A stretch of 64,000 nt of DNA, taken from the NCBI RefSeq assembly GCF_964355755.1, contig NC_092677.1:25452101-25516100 (forward strand), in the 5' to 3' direction. The position numbers and the translations under genes are program-made. Numbering within the stretch: position 1 is the first letter of the stretch; every line of letters begins with the position of its first letter. Under the pieces are notes generated by a model. That model was given only the letters and a program-made list of their open reading frames with translations. It was not told where the DNA came from and searched no databases. The DNA is from Antedon mediterranea. Taxonomy: Eukaryota; Echinodermata; Crinoidea; Comatulida; Antedonidae. This document shows, piece after piece, positions 1 to 20,200 of this stretch.

Positions 1-180
1 ATAGACTCTCTTCTCCCAGACGTTTTTTGGGTCCAGCAGCTACCTATAAATTATAGTCGAGTTTCCAAATTCACAAAACTGTCAGCCTTAGATACTAAAG
101 CTACCGCTATGAAACAGCTTATTAATGAATGTGTCCTCCTGGGACATAGCTGGCTAGAGCCGCGGCGCGAAAAAATCTAA
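1..180 (+). CDS. Unrecognised 3' coding end, open at left edge
   Basis: Frame 1 is open for 59 codons from the first base and stops with TAA at 178-180. The composition looks protein-like (it includes LPDVFWVQQLP and LLGHSWLEPRR), with no low-complexity sequence. I do not recognise the family. It could be the last exon of an upstream gene or the end of a transposon ORF. The stop codon falls inside the first bases of the inverted-repeat element starting at 176, so the original C-terminus may have been replaced by element sequence. Confidence 0.3.
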   Translation: MDSLLPDVFWVQQLPINYSRVSKFTKLSALDTKATAMKQLINECVLLGHSWLEPRREKI

Positions 181-303
181 TTACCGAAAACAAATTTTTT
201 TTACGTCGCCCTCTATATTAATGATATATTGAAGTAGATAGCACTGCGTTACTACACGTGAGCCTTGGTTTGGTTGTCAGGATCTGACGAGTATTCGGCA
301 CCA

Positions 304-400
304 ATATCAGGGGCGGATCCAGGATTTTGAAATAGGGAGGTGGGAGGGGGGGGGGGGCAAAGGTAAAGTTTTCCCCTATGACATGTTCATTTCAAACTGA
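304..400. repeat. Family E dispersed repeat (GGATCCAGGATTTTG)
   Basis: GCGGATCCAGGATTTTGAAA is followed by a G-rich tract. The same core recurs near 2872, 12236 and, inverted, 22175, so it is an interspersed repeat. Confidence 0.6.
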
Positions 401-2235
401 GAAGCAAAAAGCAAAGCTAAATACGTCAGAGGTGTTTTTTTGTTTTATAGTAGGCCTATACCTCCACCCCACAAATAATCCACTGAAAATTAATTCAATA
501 GTCTATTATTTATTAAACTTTGTTATTCGGTGGCCATATAACAGCTAGTAGGCCTACTAAGAGATTTGTAATGCCTGAGATAATCATTGTGGGTGGGTGG
601 GTTTAGTTCTGATAAAATGATAAGAAGTATTGGAACCATGGTGGGGCCTGTGGCGAAGCTAATTTACTCCCATGACACCCCTAGCTAGATGGCCGGAAAT
701 GGGTACTCTCGCGCGTAAAATTCATGAAAAATGGAACCTCATATCATTTGACGTTATTTTAATGTTGATTCTTGAATTTATTTGTTCACTAAACGAATAA
801 CTGTAATTTATTTGAATGCAAATAGAGAGAAAATGATGCCTATGTGCTCACGCATGAATTTGTTCAAAGTACTTGTTTCATTAAAAAATCACTTTGAAAA
901 GAAAGAGTATAGCTAGCCTTCTGGTGTAATGCCCAATTCACCACTAGACTTTACAAGTATTGTAATACAAATTAAAATCAAGGTTAAAATAAAATAAAAA
1001 AATATATAAAGTTAATAAAACATTTATTAAATAAGTTAAATTCTTAATTCCAGCAGTGTGCGTTTTAGAGAGGATTCATTTTAAGTGCCCTTTTGCAGCG
1101 ACAGCTTAATTTTGATTAAGTTGTTTAACAATTAAACGTAATGTTGTTTCCCCTGATTAATGAGTTAATGAATGTTTTTCTCCGTTGAAATATATATATA
1201 TATATATAAAATAGTCTGACAAAAATGATGACAGGAAGTGAAAACACAAACATTTTACATTAACTTGTAAATCTTTATTAACCTTAGGCCTAATCATATT
1301 GAGAGAACATGAGAACACAACTCAAGTCTGTAACATCTTTTAAGTACTAAATTTCATTTTGTTTTCGAGGTACAAACTCGATTCAAGATATCAGATGTAT
1401 TATCAACATCTAGCCATGTTTGTTTAACTACAACAAACTAAATTTAAATAACATAGTGTAGTAAATAAATAACATTTTTCATGTTTTAAATAATACATGA
1501 GAACACAACTGAAAATCTGTAACATAATTCCTAGTGTTAAAGCGAATTTACGATTTGCACCGAATAGAGGTGTTTTTCACAAACTGTTTTACATATAAAC
1601 ACAATATACACAAATAAACGTCGTAGAAGTGGTGTATTATTGTCATGCGGTACGTACATTTGAAATCGCTGAAATTATACTATGTATTCGAGAACCATCC
1701 CTAGTTGTTAAAATTGTTATAAAATACTAAAAAATATTTTATAAGTGATTATATCGAATTACAGTACTTAAAAATGCTTATATATTAAAATGCTTATATA
1801 TTATGCGTGGTGCGTGTGAGTGTTAGGCTACTATTATGTAGTTTCTTTTATATTATATGTAGCAATACTTTAACTTTCCAACTTGTATCTTTAAAACCTT
1901 ATTTCATGTTTTTTTCTTTATGATAATGTTTTATTTTTCAAAGGGTCTTACGACTACAGACAATTCCTTGTCTCTGTAAGATTCATGTAACATATATATT
2001 AAATATCTAACATATTGTAGATTCTGTAAGTAAATGGTACGGTGTTATCATTGAGTTTGTACGATATCGAGTTAAATTTTGTGCACACTTCCATTTCGTA
2101 TGGTCTCTCTATCTCCTTGGCTTTGCGCGCGCGGTCTTGTTGGCTTTAGAAACACCTATCAATAGAGGGCGACATTAAAAAAATATACTGTAGAAATTTG
2201 TTTGGCGTGCGAGGTCAATAGTAGCTGCATCAAAT

Positions 2236-2357
2236 TTGTTTTCGGTATTTAGATATTGTTATTTTGTTTTCGGTTTGTTTTCGGTTGTTTTTGGTTGTTT
2301 ATGGTTGTTTTCAGTTGTTTATGGTTGTTTTCGGTTGTTTTCGGTTGTTTTCGGTAA
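2236..2357. repeat. Minisatellite, unit about 10 bp (TTTTCGGTTG)
   Basis: About ten degenerate copies of a GTTTTCGGTT-like unit end in GTTTTCGGTAATTAG, the terminal repeat of the 176-2362 element. The array looks like an amplification of that terminus. Confidence 0.7.
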
Positions 2358-2641
2358 TTAGACTGACCGGTTAATTAAACGTTCAGTCGTCAGTGATGCG
2401 TAACGAACATAAATAACAAAGCAATTAATTATAATTATTATACAGGAATCCAATAGGCGGCGGGCACATGTTACATAGCTTGGAATTGATATATACATTT
2501 AATATTATCAGTGAACATACTGAACTGTGAACTATACTCCAAATCAGAATTATTATGTACAAATTTAATTTGTTTGAAATCCTTCTTTTTGGAACAGATT
2601 AATGCTTAATCCATTTCCTATATTTTTATTAATCTAAAAAG

Positions 2642-8451
<5,810 letters not shown>

Positions 8452-8778
8452 ACATCGGTTGTATAAGGGTTTATTTGGTGAAGGTCAAAGTTCAAAATGG
8501 ATCCAACAGTGGTGCGGGTGTTAAGAACCCGAAAAGTACATTGTGTGGGATTCCATTAAATATTTGTTATCTTTGAAAACACTGAGACACATTGCAACGG
8601 TGCTTTTTTAAATGATAATTATTCACAAATGTGATCAGTATTGTACGTTTTATATGCTAATAATGGTATTACATCATTCCATGGTATTTGGATGATGGAG
8701 GGGGTGGGGGGGGGGGTATTGTCAGGGTCATTAGGGATTATTTTAGACATGGCATTAGTCCATCTATGTTCCCTCCTA

Positions 8779-8928
8779 AAGCTCTGTCTACACTATCAAA
8801 CCTTATATGACAAAAAATGTGATGTGCCCATATATGGACATGATGATGTCATATCAATACCATATTTAAGCATATCACTACCATATTTGGCCACATCACA
8901 CTTTTTTTGATAGTTTACACTGAGCTTA
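8779..8928 (-). mobile_element. Family A MITE copy
   Basis: Both termini are present, with two internal 21-bp units and a slightly degraded right end. It lies downstream of KAT7. Confidence 0.82.
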
Positions 8929-9314
8929 AGCCCTATTTGTATTTTGAAGGAAGGGATACCTTTTGAGATTGTTTCTGTAGTAACCCTGTGTATTAATAGA
9001 ACTGTAAAAACCAAACTTCATTTTATTAAATATTTAAAACTTGTAGAATATGTAAATAGGACAAAATGATGTAAATGCTTAATAAATAAATGGTAGATGT
9101 GTGACCAAATATTTTTACTGAATTTGACAATTTTTAGTAGGATTTACGATTACGTTTTTAAGCACGCAATTTAGGCCATAATTGGTATTTCGAAATGAAT
9201 ATGGTTTCTTGGTGGGTTATTGGATAAGAATATTGTAAATTTCGTTTGAGAATCGTCAGATGAGTTATTTTTCAGTTGCAAAAGCATTATCTGGAGATAC
9301 ACGCCAATTTACAT

Positions 9315-9446
9315 AAGCTCTGTCTACACTATCACATTTTATGTGACAAAAAAAATGTCATATAGACATGCTGATGTCATATCACTACCATATTTGGGCA
9401 CATCACACTTTTTGTCGAACTAGTTTGATAGTGCAGACAGAGCCTT
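9315..9446 (-). mobile_element. Family A MITE copy
   Basis: Both termini are present; a short deletion removes part of the left arm (GATGTGCCC lost). Confidence 0.82.
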
Positions 9447-9725
9447 AGCTATCACAATGCTGATTACTTAGTAAGCATGTTCAGATATTTCTATAGCAAA
9501 TGACTGGCCTGGCTTTTGTTAATTTTTTCATTTGTTTTAAATAATGCTTTTCATGTTGGACGTGTTAAATGTGTGAACTGTTCTATTGTCTTGTACAGTA
9601 TTTATTTGTTAAGTTTGCTATTAAAAATCTATTGTATGCCACAGGTAATGTTAACACTTGTGGAAACTCTGGAATTCTGCGTTTTCAGTCATTGAAACCG
9701 TGGAAAAAATTAACATAACATTTCT

Positions 9726-9869
9726 TAGCTCTGTCTACACTATCAAACTAGTTTGACAAAATAAATTTCATGTGCCCAAATATGGTAGTGATATGACATC
9801 ATCATGCTTATATATAAGTAAATCATATTTTGTTGTCACATAAAGTTTGATAGTGTAGACAGAGCTTAA
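9726..9869 (+). mobile_element. Family A MITE copy
   Basis: Full length, with well-preserved termini on both sides. Confidence 0.88.
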
Positions 9870-11253
9870 CACTTTCCAAATCATTATTATTTGTGAAGAC
9901 CGATCAGTTTTTCCTATTAATTTTTGTAACGTTTTTATAAACGCCTATTCTAATACTATACAGTATTTCAAATACAAGCCAATAAGATTATCCTGTTATA
10001 GTGTTATGTACAATGAATCGCAATGTAGTCAAATTCTGAAACTGTCAGAGATACCTGTATATAAAGAATAAAAACGTATCGTAAACGTGTTGTTGGTTTA
10101 TTTATATTATTCTTTTTAAAGTAAGACACATAAAATCCTCCTCACTGTCAAAGAGGATGAAAATAGTTAAACAATTATCGTTTGAAAAGTATCAACAACG
10201 ACGATTTACGCAGAATGGATAAAACATGGACCTATAAATTAGATATATATATAGGTCCATGGATAAAACATCATTAGACCTACTTTTTTCAATTTTTTAA
10301 ATTATTTTTGTATAATCTATTATTAATCATTGAGTACTATTTATGCTGATATTCGGTATAAATTTTATATTTATATATTTATATATAATATTTAAATTTT
10401 TTATATGACGTATGGTACTCTCCATTATATAAGTAGGCCTATATTAATATTTCTTGGCCACTAACCATCTTGAATAAACGCGGGAATATATGAGAAATAT
10501 TATTGGAAGAAGCAGATTATTTATAATATTATATCAAATAATAAGGTAGGCCTACAGTAATATGAAATTATTATGACCATCAAATCACAACCAAAGCTGA
10601 AACCCAAAATGTCATTTCCATTGAATTGAAACATTTCTTGTTTTTTAAATATGTGTAGTTGTTATATAGATTCTCCCCGCCCGCGCCCTAATTAAATCTA
10701 AAACCACATCCAAGATTAAAAAAAAGACTGACTCATGCTTTTATACTTTTATTCTTACAAGCATTTTGATTTAAATGAATCCTTTGTTAAACCCCGTCTT
10801 CGTTAAAATAAGTATAAATGTAGAGATATTAATTTGATTAATAACCTCTTATGTCAAATTGGACTCAAGTTTAATTCGGACTCTGTACTGATTGCTCTTT
10901 GCTCTCTCTATTTATTTGTGAGGTTGAACGTATATTAATTAATTGAATACAACGTTGAATCTAAGAAAAAAAGAAGCAAAAACCAGAAAACTATAATAGA
11001 TAATAATATAATAAGTTTATTATTGAATTAGTAAGCCTATTTGGAACTGCTCTGCTCCGGATTCCAATCTTTTTGATTGTATCATTATTATGTATAGTGC
11101 CCTCTATTGATCTCAACAGGTCATCATGTACGGTAATGCACAGAAAATGGCGTCAAATCCTTCATCATGTACTTTATAAAATTGATAAGCAAGTGTCAGA
11201 AGTATCATAATATTTGTTTTTCCGTATAAATATGATAATGATTATTATGCAAC

Positions 11254-14200
11254 ATGGAGTCTAATGAAATTGAAAATCATCAGGAAAATGAAGTATGTGG
11301 CAGTAGGCCAAGCGAACAGCCTGAAAACGGTAAGTTTTTAGCCAATTGGTTGGCCCAATTCCGCGATGTTGCCAAGAAAACTGTTCTTGTTGCAGCTTTC
11401 TCAACGTACGCCCTGAACAAAAGCTGTTTTGTCCCTGGCTTTCAAATGATGCTAGGCCTAGGTCCCGCAATACCCTGATCCCCCAACTAGTGTTAATGGA
11501 AGAATAGCTGTTATATAAATAAAATTGACAGTTCATATTTTGTATACGATATTATCAAATTATAACTTTTTCTTTGTTAATTTGTTATTGTTGTGATCGA
11601 TTGATTTTACGAATTTGGTTTTGTGTGTGGTGTTTTGTTTTTTTGGCTATCTTTTGTTTTTTAATAAAGTAAATAAGCCAATTTTGTGTTTGTAAATTAC
11701 CTTTTGTTTTTCAGTTTTTCATTATCATTCACCAAAACTAATAATATATTATTGTCCAACTGACAGACAGTTTTATTAATGTGTAATTAAAAAAAGATTG
11801 AGTTTTTTCTCAAACAAATTGAATAAAAACCTCAATATTTCGCTCGGAGATCTTAGACTTTGAATAATAGGTCTTCATACAGCAATATAGGAATACATAC
11901 ATGGACAAAATAGCTTAGGTTTAATTTAGAGTCGTTTGTTCCTCTCTGCGTACAATATCCGTATGATTATGAATACAATTTTAAAGAATGTCTTCTGAGC
12001 ATAGAATAGAATATTACAGAATATTATTATTATCAAATGGGTGTAAATATTTAAGCATGCCAACAATGACTTAGTTACATAACAGGATATAAGAAACTTA
12101 AGTATGTTGCTTGGTATTTATGATAAGATGTCTTTTTTCAATAGCTTAGTGTACATTAAAATTAAAGCTAGTCATTTCAAGCAGTTAAATTCTCCTCAAA
12201 AACAGTACAAATTTACTGTACGATAATATCCAGTGAAGGATCCAGGATTTTGAAATAGGGGGCTCAGGGAGGACACATGGTGAAATAAAGTGCTGAATTT
12301 GATGCCCTATCTTTTGCATTATATTTTGTTCCTTGTCTCTCCCCCCTCCCCCTGGAAAAAAATTTAAATAAGCTATCTGATTGGACATTGTGTAAAATAC
12401 TGATGATCATCCCCCAACAGATACCATGAAAAGGTGGTCATGCTACGGCTTTAAATTAAAAACTGTTAAATTACATATTTTACTTAGAAGAAGATGACCG
12501 AAAATGAATGATTTTCCTCAGCTGTATAATTAAAAAGATAAGAATTAAACTGATAGATATTTTATGTCAATGTTTAACAGGATCCGTACACCTGTCATGC
12601 GTTAAACAAACAGTGTTATCTGAACTCCCTTATCAATTATTATTATTATTATGTCGTCATATATCGTAACATTGAATCCTTGTTATTAAAAAGTTCAAAA
12701 ATTCAAATTTAACAATATTTTTCTTTAAATTCACAGTTGAAATCACAACAACTTTGCTAAAAGGAGATTTTCTTCTGCCAATCGAAAAGTAAGTGTAACC
12801 TTAAATTTTATTCTGTATAGTAATTATTATTATTATTATTATTATTAATGAATTAATAAAAACACACCCTCTTGAACCATGAAGTAATAATTTAATAACA
12901 ATAATAGCTGATTCTTAAATAGCACATTGTAAGCAAGCTCTCAATGCGCTGTACATTAAACCGATCATTTTTTAGATCAAAGACGTATGGAAACGTACTC
13001 CCATAATAATGCAGGTAGTATTAGTAATCAATGCAAAGTTGTGTCTTGATTTAACCCGGTACCCATTTATACCCCTGGGTGGAGAGAGGCAGATGTAAGT
13101 AAAGTGTATTGCCTAAGGATAAAAACAATGCAATGGGAGTTGGATTCGAGCCTCAACCTCGCGATCAGTAATCCAATGCGGAACACACTGCATCACATGC
13201 CCTTCCATAGTAATACTATTATTTTTTTTTTTTCAGTATAAATTCTGGTAATGAGGCTGAGCGCAAACGTCGCGTTCACAATGAAGTGGAACAGCGACGC
13301 AAGTGTAAAATTAACAGCGGTATTGATAAGCTTGGGCACGTTATACCAGCTTGTATTCAAGAAAAAAAGGTTATTATCCGATTTTATTATTTATTTTAAT
13401 ATACAAAAATTCAAATACCGTAATGTTTTACTCTTGTGTGTTTACTGTAAATCTTTTTATTTTAGTTCATTTCATAGACATTTATTGCTGTTAATTAATG
13501 GTGCATAGAAAATAACAATAACGAAATAAATCAAGAAAAACAATACTATCATACAAGAAGAAAAAATATAATGATATAGAGTATCACGGTGCTGACGTCA
13601 CGACAGTAGATGGCGCTGCGTGGTTGCTAGCGCAACCAAAAATGCGTTCAGAGTGAGTGAGTGACTCCAAAGTCACCAATGGTTTGGAATAGGCTTATTG
13701 AAGTAGTCATTTTAAAACTTAATAATTCTCAATAAAGACAAACAAGAATTTAAAAAAATCACTAAATATTTGTTTTAATAATCTATTTATTCTTCAACTA
13801 CAGTTTAAGTTAAAAACAATCAAGCTAAGATACATAATTTGATAGAAATACATATCTTTACTGTTTATCAACATAGTAGCGCTGAACGCATTTTTTTGTT
13901 GGCTAGCAACCATGCAGCGCCCTCTATCGTTGTGACGTCACACCGTGATACTCTATAAGAAAAAGATATTGTCCCCTGAAAAAAAAAATTACTATTTGTT
14001 GAATATGCCATTTAAGTGCCACATACTATTTATTTAGTCACGATGACCAAAAATTGGATTGAAGAATAAAATTATTTACCTAAAAAAATATATTTAGAGC
14101 AACAATTTAGGCAAATTGGCTGCCAGTCAATAGTGGTTTTTCATGTTTTAGATAGAGCCTACATAAAATAAAATAGTTAATTTATTATGTGGTATTATGA

Positions 14201-17200
14201 TGATGTATGATTATTTATATGGTTTTTGTTTTTATTTAGAGTAAAACCCAAATACTTGAGCTGGCTTTGGATTATATTGCTGAATTGAAAGAAAAATATA
14301 ATGGTGTGATTATAGAGGGAGCTGATAAAGCTAGAGGTAAGGAGTTAACATTCATTCCGAATTTGTAATTGTAACTTCGCAGCTCTGGGATCATCTTATA
14401 TATATAGTCATCTTAAAGGCCAGGTGCAGGCAAAACATTTATATTGATCATACATTCCAATAATCATCGATCTATAGTTTCCCCTATGTTTCATAATTTT
14501 TGGGATTTTATTTGTGTTACACGAGCTTGTTGAAAATAATCACTTTCTTATCAGTGGGGGGATAGTTCAAATTACACAGTAAAATCTCTATTCTTTTGTA
14601 CACAAATTTTGTAAATAGAGAGGCATTTTAAAAAGCTATGAAAACTAAACAGTGTGGTAAAAAATGTTATCAGATGACTAAATATAGGTAATATAACTTG
14701 AATATTACATTTCTGGTATTTTTATTCAACTTCAGATTTTTATTTTCATGCTATGGCAAAAATTATCCACTGTATATCCACCATCTTTTTTCACCTTCTA
14801 GGGAGTCACCAGCCATTAGGTTAACTACCTAACTACTGAAAAAAAGTCTTTCTGGTTTTTATGGAAGAATTTTGCCAAATTTTGTATTTGACCATATTAA
14901 GGGAAATTCATGTTTTTTTGTCTTGATTTCTGTTACAAATATTTGATTTATGTACAATTAACCAAAAATGTTATTAAAAATTCATGCCTGTACCTGAGCT
15001 TTAAAGCACAAAGCTATTGGACTGGACTATTAACAGTTTCTAAGAACTTTCACATAGCATATGAAATGACGTAATTTCTACCTAGTTTGAGCTCTGTGGT
15101 CGTAGCGCTTTAAATAGTGACAATTTATTTTGGTTAGGAGCTATACAAAAGACAATTATTATTATCATTGCATCATGATGATCGAATCTTAAAGTAATGA
15201 TGTTCGTCTCATTATTTGGGGTTTTTTTTACGTAATCATTGCATCTCTTGGTTTTTAACTCAATATCATTTTTTGTTTTTAACAGTTGAAGAGTTGGAAA
15301 ACCTAAAGAAGGAAAATAACCATTTACGAGAAGAAAACAGACGAATGTCTGCACTCATAAATAACATGAAGGTGAATTCTAACGGAATCCAGCAGATCAA
15401 TTCACGGTCAAAGAAGTCGAGGAATAACCAGAAGCAGCAACTATTTGCAAAGACTATCGAACCAATGACAGACTTTTCTGCAGATATTGCTAAGTTGAAC
15501 CTTGAGATGGAGCAAATCCTGTTGAATCAGGAAATCACTGTTGAACCATCAAATCCTGCCAACCAAAATGTCACCACCCAAAACCTTCTTGATCAGCTGA
15601 CACAGCCGGCTCCAACTCAAGATCTTGGGTTGATGACCACGCAGAATATTAATATTAAAGTTGTTCAGAATCAACAGAACACTGCCAATAAAAATGCTAC
15701 AAATGAGATTCTGCTGAACTCTAGCACGAACACGTCAAATGCTACAATTATGAACTCAAATTTAATTATTAAATCTGAAGAGTCAAAAGTTAACCAAGGA
15801 CAAATGTTATTGGTCAATAATCCAAAATTAGCAGCAACAGGTGGAAATCAACCAATGAGATTACAGGTTGCAAATGTTGATTCACAACCTCCAGGAAGTC
15901 AAAGTATTCAACTTCTTCAACAACCAGGAAATCAAATTCAACTTCAAAGTGGGATTCAAAATCAAGGCATGACAGTCAGTAAACCAATTCAACAAATTCA
16001 GTTATCTGACAGTACGGATATTAAACAAACACCAACAACCTCAATTCAGTTGCCAGGAAATCAAAATATTATTCTTTCAAATCAAATCACAGATCAGTCG
16101 AAAGTGAAAAATACAATACAGAATCCACAAGCTGTAACAATACCACATAATATAAATAGAACGGTATCCCAGCCTGCTCCAGGCCAACCTGCAGCTGCTG
16201 GTAACCCGGTTATGCAACCCATGCAGCCAATGCAACCAATAAGGTTGATAGTTCCAATCATGACCACATCAACCGGTCAAGCCAGTATGACACAACAGTT
16301 AACCTTTCGTCTACCAAATGGTCAGACTCAAACCTTTCCTCTCCGGATAATCCCAGCCAGTACTGGTGCATCTTTAAATACTAGCCAAACCACCACAACA
16401 ACAACCACAAATACCAGTAATCTCATGCCTCTTGCTCCTGCCCAAACACCAGTTGCTAATCCTTCAGGAATGATCAGAATACAACCTGCCCCACCGGTAG
16501 CTTCGACAACTTTTCCAGATATAAAACCTAATGGAAAAAAGAAAAAAAGCAAAGCAAAACCTATTGCAGATATTACTACTCCAGTTATTCAACAAACATC
16601 TACAGTCACTGCGCCTGGAAATCCAAGAGTGGTTCGTGTCCAAGCACCAATCCAAATTGGACAGAAAACGCAATCTGGTTCGCAAAATCTCGTTTATTTA
16701 CAACAGAGTGGTCAACTAATTCCGATATATCTACCTTCAAATGCCACTCCAGGACAGAATATCCAAAACATTATCACAGGACAGTCTGGCGTTATTGCTG
16801 GTGGAATGCCGCAAGGTGGAACATCTCAAAGTGGACCGATTCAACTTACAATTCCACACCAAGGAATCCAAAACACTTTAAATACACAGCAGTTGAATTC
16901 TGGTCAAACCACAAGTCAGCCGCAACGATTAACAATAGTTCCTCAAGGAAAAGAAACAATCTTAAATCAAGGTACACAATCACAGTCTCAGACTGGAAGC
17001 ACGATACTACAGACAAGCGATCAGCAGGATACGCTTGCAAGCATCATGGCATCATCAGAGATTTCAGACCAAGATTCCGGCATTGAATCACAAGATTTAC
17101 AGAAGTCACAAAAACAAACAACAAATGCACCCTTGTCTCCTCTTTCGGTATTGACTGCAGAGCTTGGAATCAATGAAGCAGAAAGCCATTCTACCAAATC

Positions 17201-20200
17201 AAACGAAGTTGATGGCAGTAGTCAAGACATTCTGGCAAAAGCTGCAGCTTCTATATTTTCTCCAGGATCATTAGATAATGGAGATAATGAACATGATGGA
17301 AATTCTCTAATGCAGTTGGAACCGGACAACAAAAATAACGTGCCTCAGGTGAATCGTATGAGCTCAAATAGTTGTGAAAATCAAAGATCTGTGTTAGAGT
17401 CACAGTCTAGTTGGTTGTCCGAACCAGTTCAACCAAGTAAGCCAAGTGAAAAAACTAATGTGCCTTCGAAAGAATCTAACGTAAAAACAAAACGTAAGGA
17501 AAGTCGGAAGAAAAAAAGACAAAAGAGCACTTCTAAAGAGTCAAACCCGCTTAATATGAGTGGAGCAGGTATAACTCAAGAGTTGTTGCAGATGGCCGAT
17601 ATAGCGTCTGAAATGCCAACAAAGTCTTCAGAGTTAAGATCTGAAGATAATTTCCAGCAACCATTAGTTACTTCAAACAGTCAGTCAGTAACTTCTAGAT
17701 ACTCTGCAGAAGCTATCATAAGTGGTATGGCCTCTGAATCTACCACCACCACCACCACTCAACCAACAGATACATGTTCAATATCTAGTACGTCATCAAC
17801 TCCAAGCAATTCCTCTTTTCCATCGTACACAGGATCAAATAATTATGTTAATGATATTTTAAGTAATTCGATGAGTGCAAGTGGTTTGCCGACATACATA
17901 AATGAAGATGAACAAAACCAACAGAACAGTCTCTTTTCACCTTATAAATCGTCAACCAAGCCTTCGGGTGATGTAAAAACAGAAGATGTAGTAGTACCCT
18001 CTAGATCTGTAGAAGAAAAGAGAAAATCGCCAACATTGAAAAACAGAGCGTTTAGTTCACCAGTCCAAGGAATATCAGCTGAACTGTTAAATTTAGCAGA
18101 TTCCGTATCAGATACACAATCTCAGAGTTCACTTCAACAGGGTCAACAAGAAAACATTTTGCCAGAATTTCTTAGCCCTTTAAATTCTGAAAGTTCATTG
18201 ATATCTGACCAGGAGCCAAAGTTGACAATTTCTTCAACAGCATCAGCGGCACAAAGCAGACCTCTGTCATCGTGGATAAGTCATCATTCAAGGGCGTCTG
18301 AGTTAGCATCAGTTACGCAACAAGCTCGTTCACAATCTAATAATCAACCATCAATCACACCGTTTTCAACGAGTACAGCCAGATCCCAGAGCCCCACCAG
18401 TCGACCCAGCTACTTTTCACAGCCGTGGCTGACAACCACTTCGACTACATCAACAACTAGTAGTTTAGCATTTGCTCAGAGTGGATTCTCAAGTCCAGTA
18501 TCATCAACAGCTAGAAGCTCACCAAATTTGATTTCAACTCAACATCAGCAGCTAAATGTTAGTTCGGTTATTACCCACAGTACTAAAGCACTAAGTAGTC
18601 CATCAAAACAAACGAAAACAACAGAAAGTAAAGTATCACCATCACCGAGAATCTTTACAAAGGAAACAATTCACAGAACACTGACAATGGACATTGCTGA
18701 GGAACCTACGGAGGAAGTTGTAAAACCAAAGAAACACCACACCCTACCAATTTCAGTGCCAGATAGGCCTCCTATGTCGTCTGTTCCGGATAAGCCATCA
18801 ACACCAACGACAGTGAAACCAAAAACAAAATCTAAACGAAAAAAGAAATCAGTAGAAAAGAAACAAATTGTCGAGCCACCAACTGCGAACACAAATGAAT
18901 CATTAGCCAATGTTGGAAAACGCGCCTTAGACAAAGACTTAGTTGATAAATTTCCATGGCTGTCAGAAGCCGGTGAGGGAAGTCAAGAGGACCAGATGTC
19001 TGAAGGCGTAAAACCAAATACAAAAAATAGTACATCATTTAGTGTTCAAACGTTAAGTCAAAGCTCAAAGAACAAAGGGGATAAAACTGTGAAACAGAAT
19101 CAATCTGCTAAAAAGAAAATATTGACACCAGTTGAAGAAATATCCAAACCAATCACAACAAAAGAAAAAGAACCTGAACATGTTACAGAAACCAGTAAAG
19201 GTCAATTTTGGAACCCTAGTTCTAGTTTTGGAATGTTATACCCGCCGCAGGAACCTGTTCCCGAGACTCTTCAAAGGTCTAACAGTCAGAAATCAAATGA
19301 ACCAGCTTACTCTAGTACCTCATCTGTTATTACTTCAAATCATACAACATATCCAAGATACACATCCCATCAAAGGACTAGTTCTAGCTATACTCCTGTA
19401 GAAGTATCTAGATCAGCATTTTCTAACACCATGTCAACAAGCAGTCCTCAAGGTATTAATACTTTACAGAATACCGACAACACCACAAATACGCCCAGTT
19501 ACGATCCATTCTCAACCTTACCCCAGAGCTTTGCCAGTGCGAATACTTGTCCAACTAATCAAGACAGTGTTGATAATCTTCCAGAACCCGATATAGATTT
19601 TTTATCAGCGCCATCAGAGCCTACACCGTTGTATCAACAATCGTCAAACAGACGGATCTCAAAACAACAAAAAGAAGTTACAAGTTCGATGCAGTCGCAT
19701 ACATCTGTTGTACAGCATGTGCTTGAAAACAGCCCAAGTAAGCAACACACGTCGGTGTCGCAGAACTCTATGCAGCAAAACAGGGATTTCAGCTGTGTTA
19801 AATCATCTACACAAAATTTGCAGAGCCCAGGATATAATGAACAAATACCAAATACAGTTTTAAGTTACCAACCGTCTGTGTCAAAAGGTTCCGACAATGT
19901 GACGGATTTCTCCTACAGCCAACAAAATAAATTGCCAACATCTTCCAAACCAGATTATTCCCTCCAGAATGAAGATCATACTGATATATTTGATACAAAC
20001 GCATTAGACTTCCCATCATTGCACGATTCACCGCCCCAGGAAAACTCCTCACGAGCAAGCAGCTCAGTGTCATCAGCCCACATGTTCCCATCGCATGGGG
20101 ACAATCAACAGATGCGTATGGACACGCCCCGGTTTGATAACTACCAACATAGATCTTCTGACAATCTTTCTACAATGGACAGAGAAGGAACCATGAATTT

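Larger units (their letters stand above)
176..2362. mobile_element. Putative 2.2 kb non-autonomous inverted-repeat element
   Basis: TCTAATTACCGAAAAC at 176-191 is repeated in inverse orientation at 2347-2362. A second inverted pair lies inside it: CGCCCTCTA near 207 against TAGAGGGCG near 2162. The interior is AT-rich with no long ORF, and it includes a TA microsatellite (about 1189-1208) and a family E fragment near 304-400. The right end is expanded into a minisatellite. No clear target-site duplication is seen, so a pair of unrelated inverted sequences remains possible. Confidence 0.4.
8452..11253. other. KAT7 3' UTR and spacer to USF3
   Basis: 3' UTR and AT-rich spacer with no further gene seen. 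Candidate polyadenylation signals are AATAAATAAA near 9080 and GAATAAAAAC near 10068. Three family A copies lie within it. From 10100 to 11250 I see only AT-rich sequence with short simple repeats. Confidence 0.5.
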
